Source: Mesotaenium endlicherianum
Lineage: Eukaryota > Streptophyta > Zygnematophyceae > Zygnematales > Mesotaeniaceae
DNA: 64,000 bases
Direction: 5' to 3'
Assembly: GCA_009602735.1 (NCBI GenBank)
Contig: WELA01009720.1
Span: 2,431-66,430 of the forward strand
Positions 56,401 to 64,000 of this stretch are shown here, one piece after another. How positions within the stretch are numbered: the first letter of the stretch is position 1; every line of letters starts with the position of its first letter. The translations under genes were made by a program, and so were the position numbers. The notes under the pieces are model-generated. The model did no database searches, had not been told where the DNA came from, and worked only from the letters and a program-made list of their open reading frames with translations.

Positions 56401-58617
56401 CATGTCCCGACATATGTCCATTCTACAGGCTGCCTGCATATCACATCCTTATGGCTGATTGTGTCCTTGTAGGCTTGTCTCGCACGCAGCTTGTAGGAGA
56501 CATAAACTGTAGATTTCATTGGCTCTGATCTAGCACCCTTGGCGGGGGTGTGAGGCGTTTGGCAGTTGTTTTTTTGTAAAGTTGATGTCGCTGCCTGCTT
56601 TCCCCTCGGCTGCACTGCACAGCATTTTGGCATCATTAAGTGCATTCCATCTCTTTCTGTGTGCCTTGGCAGATAGTACAGAGGAATGTTATCAGGAGAG
56701 GTAACAGCAGGTGATAGCCTTGCTGTAGTTGGAAACATAAGTGTGGCATGTTTCGTGGTTTAGATTATCTTCTCTGCTCTTATGCTTGTTCCCCCTCTTT
56801 TTCCTCCGTGCTTTTCCAAGGCCCCTCAATCTCACGTCCTTTTTTTGTCAAAGCATGTCTCAGGCTAGGACCGCTTCTGATGTTGACATGTTGTCCCATG
56901 CCAGGAAATGTACCCGCTTGACTAATTGACCTACTTAGTCACTCTTTATATAGCAATGCTACTTAACAACGATTTGCAATGTGGTGCGGCGTTCTGTCTC
57001 TGTGCAGGTTCTAATAGTGCCCTTCTTTGTGTCGTCGCTGGCCATGATGTTTGGCAACTGGAGCCAGCACATCTTCATCGACCCCGCAAGACCTCGCAAC
57101 AACTATTGTCTCACGTGTGCCCCTTCCCACTACATTTAAGTGTAGATCACATGTCAGCTCTCCACTAGCCTGCATCTGTTTCAAACAGGACATTTCACAC
57201 TTAGCGATGCCCCCAGCTCTGCGCATAAATATTGGGCAATGGAGAGGCAACACTATATTTCAGTCACATCAGCAGCTGAAGTGAGGGCATGGAGCACTAA
57301 GAGTGCAGAATAAGGTGGTACTTGGGACAGAAACTTCTTGCTGGTACTTGTTGGCAGAACGTGTGCCAGTGTCATTGTGGCCTTTTGGTCGTATCCTTCA
57401 GGTGTCTGTGGATAGCAGGCCAACGCATTTATATATTATAAGTTGTAGAAGCATGGTTCCGACTATTGCATCTTCTACTCGTACGCTAGCTTATTCAAGC
57501 AATGCCAGCATTTATCAGCCTGCTCTACAGATCTCAGGTGACGGCTTGTTGAAGCATGAGGGGACAGGATGGTATCAACGTGATCCTGTGTGCATGTGAG
57601 CGAACCCCACGGGTGCCCGAATGCAGGTACAACCTGGTGAACTCGGTGGACAACACAAAGACTTTTAACGACGGGTACCACATCATTCACCACACCAACT
57701 CTAAGCTTCACTGGTAAGCACTTCTGAGGGGGGTCGGGGCATGTGGTGGCAAAGTGGCCTTCGTGACTCCTATTTTTTAGACACGAATGTGCAAGGGTAG
57801 CTCTGATGGCTTGCTACCCAACCTTGACACATGGCTAAGTGTACCCAATGGGGAGGGACTGGCATGCTGTGTAGTGTTTGCTTTGTCAGAGGGCCTGGTC
57901 CCTGTCTTGCTTTTGAGTAGCTTCTATGGCAATGGCCTCTTGCAGCTGTTGGCCTTGCTGCAAGATCGTGGTTGCCTGGTGGGTAACAGTCTACCTTTTT
58001 GTTGGTGTCACTTGCTGAATTATGTTCCTCATCTGCAAGACCTTGTTCTTCTTAATGTACTTGTGGTTGTGCCCAAGGCCAGCCCATTGTAGCAGGGTGC
58101 CACATTGCTGGAGGTAAGCCACTTGTTGGTGCGCTTGTCAATTATGAGCATCTTGTGGCTGCAGGACGCAGCTGCCGGTTCGCTTCATGGAAACGCTGGA
58201 GAAGCACGGGCAAGAGGATGCAATTGTCTTTGAGGTCGGTACCACGCTGCAGTTCGTACGAGGTTCTTTTACGTGCCATTGCTGGCAAAATTTGCTCAAC
58301 ATCAAATGTGAAAAGTCTCATTATGACGCTCGTTTGCCTTGCTTGAATGCTCACATGGCCATCTTTAGATGTATTGTGTACTTGTTTGACCCCTATTCTT
58401 GGTTCTGACATATTCCCCTTGTGGGCCACAAGTTGCTGTGATGCATGATATTGCTTTTTTTTGTGGAGCGTCGATCGCTTGAAATTTGCGCTGCGCTTCC
58501 TATGGAAAGTGATCAAATGGCTTGCACGTATTTTGCTCGGGCATGGCCGCAGGGTCTGTCCGTCTTTGATGTCGGCTTCTTTGTCTTCACTGGGCAGCTT
58601 GACATCTTGGCTGATAG
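53414..58617 (+). CDS. Membrane fatty-acid-desaturase-like protein, eight internal exons
   Basis: Exons with GT/AG borders and matching phases: 53414-53737, 53879-54001, 54406-54479, 55185-55299, 57008-57114, 57627-57713, 58165-58234, 58553-58617 (about 322 codons). Exon 1 encodes two membrane spans (VAYLMFNICTTSVPVAVGMYL; VLGFLYLLGNSALFLQRFIL) and histidine box 1 (HCVEH). Exon 2 holds box 2 (RLHHIVMHH). Exon 3 has DVSSTEPYQRNNFIHFLG, exon 4 a further span (LKFFGSFLFFLF) and exon 5 MMFGNWSQHIFIDPARPRNN. Exon 6 holds box 3 (GYHIIHHTNSKLHW). Exon 7 has PVRFMETLEKHGQEDAIVFE and exon 8 GLSVFDVGFFVFTGQLDIL. The three boxes bind the di-iron centre of membrane desaturases and hydroxylases; the substrate is unknown. 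Donors of exons 3 (GTCAGT), 4 (GTAATA) and 7 (GTCGGT) are weak. Start and last exon were not found. No breaks seen; the only clear host gene here. Confidence 0.85.
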
Positions 58618-59629
58618 GTGAGTATCCAGTTTATGAATCCTATTAATTGAGAGCGAATGGCTGTCCCAGGACGTGCTTTCAAGTGACCAAGTAGTGTTGA
58701 AGCATCATATATTATTCACATGTTGTCTGTTTCTTTTTTGTGGCAAGTGGTTGTTCCGTCCTATTGCTGTTCTCAAGGTTTTCAAGTGGTCTTTGTGTTG
58801 AAATGCGGGAGTGCGTGCAGGTTTAATTACTTGTTTATGCATTTAGTTTGGCCAGATATTTTTCAGAGCTGTTTTGGTATATGCAATAAATAATTGATTA
58901 ACATATGTGCTGGTGATGAGCAGATATGTAAACATAGGTCAGAAGAAACGAAGCAAGGGGGAGTTAATTGAAATGTTTTTGTCACGCCTGCAACCCATTT
59001 GACATACTTGTATTTGCGTCTGTCCTTGAAAGAGGGATCTTATCATCGGACGGGTCCTCCCAAGAGTTGTAGGCGATACACACATATGCTGCATTTTGCG
59101 TGTTGGAATTTTGACATTTTTAAGCCAAAGATAATGAAATGTATTGCTCAGATGACTACACCTACAAATAAATATCTTCTAAGAATCTTGTACCACCGAG
59201 TCATTTTACACCTGTCATGCCAACAATCCATGCAAACTTGAACACTTTAGCAAGGACTTGTGGCCATAAGTAGCTTGATGTGCATAAGGTGGGTGAAGGT
59301 TGCCCACCCACATGAAAGTGTGTGTAGATGGCAGTTGCGTTGAGCATCTCCAGCATCACAGCAAGCATTAAGCATGGTCAAAGACGTCCTCCGCTCTTGT
59401 GGATCAGAAAATTTCATTGATGTTCTCGTTGTCGTTGTCATGATTTATTGAGTCAAGGTCGATACATGAAAGCAAGCTACAAGTTATGAACGGTCAACTC
59501 AAGACAATCATTTTGCATTTGTCATGCGGTAGGAGATCGAGTGCATATCAATGACACAAGCAATGCACAACAAGCAAGCAGGCTTTGTTGAAGTCTATAG
59601 TACACATGGCTTTATAGCCAAAAAGACAG
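58618..59629. other. Intron or 3' flank of the desaturase-like gene; no further exon recognised
   Basis: The donor at 58618 (GTGAGT) requires at least one more exon, but nothing here continues the protein convincingly. Mixed AT-rich sequence. Confidence 0.35.
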
Positions 59630-60557
59630 TCAAGCGTCAAATGTTTTAATTCCCCCCTTAGCTCTTGCCCCAGCTGATGGGCTGTGATTGCTGCCTAAAG
59701 CTAAAGCACTGCAGCCACTAGAACACCAGTCGCCAGTTGGCACGTGGGCCAGGGGGGGGTCGTGGCAGCCCATGTGGAAGCCGAGGTTGCAGCTCGCAGA
59801 GCAGCATCCTGGCCTCCTGGCCGGGACTGTGGCAGATCTGGCACGCCCAGTCCTTGGGCGGCCGCGCATCGCGGGGATGAACCTGCATGTCAAGGTTAGG
59901 AAGGTGGCATGGTCCACAGTTCTTCGTGTGGTCCTTGTGAAGACGGCCATGTGCGCCTTCCAGCTCCAGAATTCCTGACGCCAAGATACGCCTGACGCGC
60001 AGGATGACGGGCGAGCTTTTGGTGTCGAGGGTGTTCTTCGTCTGGCGTCGCAGGTACACGAAGTCACCTGCGGAGAACTGCAACACCCGCGGGCGATAGG
60101 CTCCTCCACGAGTCATGGCTTACCTCAGTGTGTCGCGGTGCTGAGCAATGCTGAGATTGTCCATGGCCATGGGCATCAGGCGCTGAAAGAGCTGTGCACG
60201 CTGCCGGATAAGAGCGCTCCACGTCTTGGGACTGTCCAAGTCCAAGACGTTCTCAGCCACCATCCTGGCTGCTGCGTGCAGGAGTGGCTGTCGGCCGTAG
60301 AGAAGGAAGTAGGGAGAATGCGAGGCCAGGGAGGCCTGCTTACTGAACCTGTACCGCATAGCCAAACATAGAAGGGCGTCGTCCCAGTGGGTGGCGTCGT
60401 GGGCCAGGCAGTACTTCCGCAACCCAAGCTTGACGATTTGCACCATGCGCTCAGCAAGGCCGTCAGCCTAGGGATGGTCGCGGGAGGTAGTGCGGTGGTC
60501 GATCATCGAGCGCTCCAGCAGCTTCTGAAAGCTGTCCTGGAACTCCTTGCCTTGGTC

Positions 60558-60567
60558 GGTTAGGACC
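60558..60567. repeat. Target-site duplication, left
   Basis: GGTTAGGACC occurs here and again at 60952-60961, flanking the element 60568-60951. If the terminal repeat is read as CCTAGTT, the duplication is 8 bp instead. Confidence 0.7.
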
Positions 60568-60951
60568 CTAGTTTACGACCTGTACGCATACGGCCTGTAT
60601 AGATACGTATATACGGGTGTGCCAAAATTATACGTAAAATACGCCAAAATACGCCAAGCGTGTGAACTTAGTAGAAAGGTACTTGCGGCTATAACTTTCG
60701 GAATTTTTGAAAATTGTGAATTTCGTCGATTGCGTTGGATGGAGAATGACAAGCGCGTTAAGAATAGATGGTCAAAAAGAAAATCATGCCAACCACCCGT
60801 CTGTAGAAGGGAACTCTTATTTTGGTAATAAATAGAAAAATACGGAACACAAATTCTTATTTTTTTTTTTGATACGGCTGATACGTATACGTATGCGACA
60901 CGGAGTATCAACACGGAAATCTAGGCCAATACGCAAGTATTTTTGAACTAG
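60568..60951. mobile_element. Non-autonomous DNA transposon (MITE-like), 384 bp
   Basis: Short inverted ends CTAGTT...AACTAG. Subterminal 'atacg/cgtat' motifs recur near both ends (for example 'gatacgtatatacggg' left and 'gatacgtatacgtatgcg' right). It is flanked by a repeated GGTTAGGACC. It has no coding capacity. A 9-10 bp duplication would suggest a Mutator-like origin and 8 bp a hAT origin; both readings are possible. It interrupts the family-G integrase region. Confidence 0.7.
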
Positions 60952-61368
60952 GGTTAGGACCTCAGCGCAGCCGCCAAAGCGACGAAGACCCTGGTCGAGG
61001 AAAGCCTGAGAAATCCCCTCACTGGCCTAGCTGGGCATGGGCACAAGCTGGATCCACTTGGACATGTGCTCAATTATCACCAAGATATGAAGGTTGCCTC
61101 GGCGAGACTTGGGCAGCTCCCCAGCCAAGTCGAGCGACCACTTGTAGAACAGCCCTTGAACAGGGAGAGGACTGAGAGCGACGGTGCGGGCTGTGAAGCT
61201 TGAGCGCACCCGGTCGCAAAGAGTGCAGCTGCTGACGATGTCCGCGACGACCTTAGTCATGCTGCAACACCAGTACTCAGCCTGGAGGAGGCTGAGGGTG
61301 CGCAAAACACCAAAGTGTCCAGACATATAGCAGGCTCAGGAACGACCAGGACGGAGCCGTCCACCATA

Positions 61369-62590
61369 CGTAAGGTTATGAAAGTGTAGTTTGTATTTTT
61401 CTAGCATTTAATATGCATAGATAGTGATTGTAGAAGAACTTTGGTCTTTATTTCAAGTCATTTGGACAAGTATTGAGAAAGATGTAGTGATTTGACTTTT
61501 ACTATATTGATTTGCTTTTTTTTTAATGCTTTTGAATATACTTAAAGTAGTAATGTGTGGATTCAAGTGTGAATACAAACTCTAGTAACTTGGTTCATGT
61601 CCTTTGAACCTTTTAAGGCGTTTTCAAAGTTAGAGGAAGGACCTACAAGAACTCCATGTGGCAAAAGTCAAATGTGCCATTTTTAGGTCAAAAGGACATG
61701 TGTAAATTATTCTAGAAAGAGGTGACAAGTTTTGGGATGTGTTGGGTGCCAACACATCAACATGCACCTTCCTAGAAATTACTTATGTAGCAAGTATATA
61801 AATAAGAGCTAGAATGTAGACAGGGAGTCCTGAATTAATCTTGTACGTGCCAAATTCCAGAAATATAAAACTTTCCAGAAGTCATCTCCATTTCAAGAAG
61901 CCACCACTTGTGTTTGTGTTTAAAGATCCTAGTCTTGAATAGATAAAGTAATCTACTTATTTAGTACTTCGTCTATTTGTTTCACTACAAAAGTTGTGAT
62001 TTTGGGAGTTTATAGTGAGTTCTTAGTGTCACAGATTCAATTTAGTGACAAGGACAGGGCTAGTGACGAAAATTACGGTTGGAGTCCAGAAAGTCGGACA
62101 TTGAATCATGAGGGTTCCAGAAACTACGTACGATTACGTAGAGTGCCAAAGTGATTGTGGAATTTCTAGAAACTCTGTGAGAGTTAGTGGATTGTGTAGT
62201 AGAATATTTTAGAGTGTAATTGTGTGCGTGTGAGTGTGCTAGCTTGTCCAACTAGGCAAGGTCACCTACATGGGAGGAGCCATAAGAGAAGGTTCTGGAA
62301 GTACTTTGCTAGAGAGGACACTTAAAATTCAAGCACAAATAGGAAGCACAAAGAAGTGGAGGGAGCCTATTCTAGTCTAACCTTCTTATTTTGTACACGA
62401 CTTTTCTTAATATAGTGAGTTCTTTTCCACTCCTCTCTCATGTAGCCCTCTAACTCTTGCAAGGGTGGCATACCACCAGGCCACTCCACCTTGTGTATGC
62501 AACTAGGAAAGGTCCTCGTGCACGCTTCCACTCGCGGGTGAGGGTGCTTGAGTGTGTATGGGCGCACTCCTCGCACCCTTCCCCCTTTCA
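61369..62590 (+). mobile_element. Solo LTR of family E, inserted in family G and carrying LTR A
   Basis: It matches 10114-10821 from start (CGTAAGGTTATGAAAG) to end (CCCCCTTTCA). The flanks CCATA (61364-61368) and CCATC (62591-62595) form an imperfect 5-bp target duplication, and family-G coding DNA continues on both sides. A solo LTR A (61483-61989) splits it; without that insert it is about 710 bp. Confidence 0.88.
61483..61989 (+). mobile_element. Solo LTR of family A inside LTR E
   Basis: 507 bp from TGTAGTGATTTGA to TTTCACTACA. The flanks AAAGA and AAAGT agree at four of five bases and match the uninterrupted LTR E sequence at 10114-10821 ('gagaaagttatga'). A TATATAAAT box lies near 61796. 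Its copy is more diverged than those of the full family-A elements, so it is older. Confidence 0.9.
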
Positions 62591-63270
62591 CCATCACTCG
62601 CCGCATGAGCCCCTCCATGAAAACGAAGTCCCGACTGCGCTTGAGTACGCGGTCGCGCTCGCGCGCACTGATGCCTAGGGCCAACTCCTCAGCTGCTGCC
62701 AGCGCCAGTTGCCGAGTGGTGACGGTCGCCATGTGTAGGCTAGTGAGCCCTGCGGGCCGCACGTCGCCGTCAATGGTGAAGGCCAGGAACGCCGCCGCGT
62801 GCCTAGCCACTGGCTCATCCTCATCGTGGCGGGCTACTGTGAGGCCTCTTGAAGAGGGCAAAGGGTTGCGGCTGAGGCCGTCGGCGTCTAGGTTCGTCGA
62901 CCCTGAACGATGGCGCACATCAAAAGTGTAGTCGTGCAAGATGAGCGCCCACCGTCCGTACTTGCCTGTTAGGCGGTCGGTGACCAAGCGGAAGTGGGTG
63001 CCGCAGAGATAGTGCCTGAAGTGCACAATCGCCCACACAGCTGCCAGGCACACCCCCTCATAAGAGCTGTAGATGCCCTCCGCACGATTGTTGCTGCGGC
63101 TGGCGTACGCCACCATATGCTCAAAGCCGTCATGCTCCTGCACCAGCACTGCTTCAAGCCCTGCTTGCGACAAGTCGATGTGGAGGATGAAGGGCTTCTA
63201 ATAGTCAGGCCGCCGTAGAACTGGGGCGCTCACCAACAGCTCCTTAAGCTTGTCAAACGTCGCTTGCTGA
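62591..63270 (-). mobile_element. Family G: RNase H and linker (fossil)
   Basis: Minus strand: RNase H-like at about 63173-62860 (LVQEHDGFEHMVAYASRSNN; SYEGVCLAAVWAIVHFRHYL; NLDADGLSRNPL). A linker follows (AAFLAFTIDGDVRPAG; LTSLHMATVTTRQLALAAAEE) to about 62595, where LTR E begins. The integrase zinc finger resumes on the far side of LTR E at about 61326. Confidence 0.8.
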
Positions 63271-64000
63271 TCTAGTGCCCATAGGCAACGCCCTTGCGTA
63301 GCAAGTCATTGAGGGGCTTGGCCAGCTCGCTGAACCCAGGCACAAAGCGACGATAGTAGTTGGCGATGCCAAGCAAGGCCCTCAACTGCGAGAGGTCAGT
63401 CGGCGGCGGGATGCCAGTGATGGCCGAGATCTTGGCCAGCTTAACACCAAAGTGTCCAAGCGCCTCATGCACACGTTGCACCAGCTGGCTGCGTATGACA
63501 GGCTCAGGAAGCACCAGGGCGGAGCCGTCCGCCATCACTCGTCGCATGCGCCCCCCCATGAAGACGAAGCCCGTGGCTGCGCTTGAGGATGCGATCGCGC
63601 CTCGGGCCAACTCCTTGGCCGTGACAAACTGCAGCACTAAGGCGTTGTCCCACACGTCCTCTGGCCCGCGCTGCCAGCTATCCTGCTCCTCAGCTGCTGC
63701 TAATGCCAGTCGCCGAGTGGTGACGGTCACCATGTCTAGGCTAGTGAGCCCTGCAGACCGCACGTCGCCGTCAACGGTGAAGGCCAGGAACGCCACCGCG
63801 TGCTAGGCCACTGGCTCATCCTCATCGTGGCGGGTTGTGGTGAGGTCCTTCAAAGAGAGCAAAAGGTTGCGGTTGAGGCCGTCGGCGTCCAGGTTCGAGG
63901 ACCCTGGGCGATGGTGCACGTCAAAGTTGTACCCCTGCAAGATGAGTGGCCATCATGCGTACGTGCTTGTCAGGCGCTCCGACGTCATGAGCCACTTTAG
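63271..64000 (-). mobile_element. Family G: RT end and a second RNase H-integrase linker copy (fossil)
   Basis: About 63430-63270 (minus) codes for the RT thumb/connection (ISAITGIPPPTDLSQL; LLGIANYYRRFVPGF; LAKPLNDLLRKG). Upstream of it on the same strand, 64000-63440 repeats the linker already seen at 62595-62860 (FLAFTVDGDVRSAGLTSLD; VTTRRLALAAAEE; FVFMGGRMRRVM) and continues to the zinc-finger start (QRVHEALGHFGV). Integrase-side sequence therefore runs straight into RT-side sequence, out of the normal order. This suggests two G copies joined head to tail or a recombinant. The window ends inside it. Confidence 0.7.

Larger units (their letters stand above)
59630..61368 (-). mobile_element. 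Family G Ty3/gypsy: integrase with PHD-like C-terminus (fossil)
   Basis: Minus strand, in order: integrase zinc finger (about 61326-61150, GHFGVLRTLSLLQAEYW; SSCTLCDRVRSS); start of the core (LYKWSLDLAGELPKS-type, VIIEHMSKWIQLV, about 61150-61030); then, past a small DNA transposon, the rest of the core region (about 60450-60120, AMRYRFSKQASLASHSPYF; MPMAMDNLSIAQHRDTLR); an SH3-like tail (FSAGDFVYLRRQ; GILELEGAHGRLHKDH, about 60090-59910); and a Cys/His cluster (WACQICHSPGQEARMLLCE, then GFHMGCHDPPLAHVPTGDW, about 59870-59710) spaced like a PHD finger. Broken, with a few breaks. It is split from its RNase H part by LTR E. Confidence 0.8.

Noticed and set aside
1-64000. CRISPR arrays, bacterial operons, plasmid or phage origins
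   Set aside because: No direct-repeat/spacer arrays. Spliced genes and LTR elements show that the DNA is eukaryotic nuclear.

Overview
This window is eukaryotic nuclear DNA, low in gene density and dominated by layered transposable elements. Spliceosomal exon borders (GT...AG), Ty3/gypsy LTR retroelements primed by initiator tRNA-Met (TGGTATC-type primer sites), hAT and piggyBac DNA transposons, and cytosine-methyltransferase-like domains inside retroelement coding DNA together suggest a streptophyte (charophyte) alga, possibly Chara. That is an inference; nothing here names the species. An assembly gap of 199 N lies at 35028-35226.

Layout. 1-13 kb: partial and solo LTRs of four families (called A, B, D, E here), a B-type gag-protease fossil joined to a D-type 3' end, a hAT transposase C-terminal relic (8.6-9.5 kb), and two inverted copies of a composite unit that pairs a HIRAN-domain exon with a methyltransferase-like coding block (1.7-3.3 kb and 11.8-12.7 kb). 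13-17.7 kb: a pyrimidine-rich tract that grades into a degenerate minisatellite with a palindromic core. 17.76-18.33 kb: a clean hAT BED-finger exon. 19.8-21.8 kb: a broken piggyBac transposase on the minus strand.

24-51 kb: a deep nest. An old Ty3/gypsy element (C; gag, protease, methyltransferase-like segment, RT, RNase H, integrase zinc finger) is split by an LTR of family E, a whole-length but decayed element F, a family-A chromovirus (33.6-40.3 kb) and a family-B LTR. Downstream, the LTR of a second F element is split by another family-A chromovirus (43,637-50,316). That copy looks whole: 503-bp LTRs about 98.6% alike, a perfect 5-bp target duplication TGAAC, an open gag and an open 1221-codon pol ending in a chromodomain.

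51-52 kb: integrase relic of family G (+). 53.4-58.6 kb: the one clear host gene, at least eight exons of a membrane fatty-acid-desaturase-like protein with all three histidine boxes. 59.6-64 kb: a family-G gypsy fossil (minus) whose integrase ends in a PHD-finger-like region. It is split by a 384-bp non-autonomous DNA transposon and by a solo LTR E that itself carries a solo LTR A. The most unusual content is the retroelement-linked chromatin domains: methyltransferase-like, HIRAN, PHD and chromodomain.
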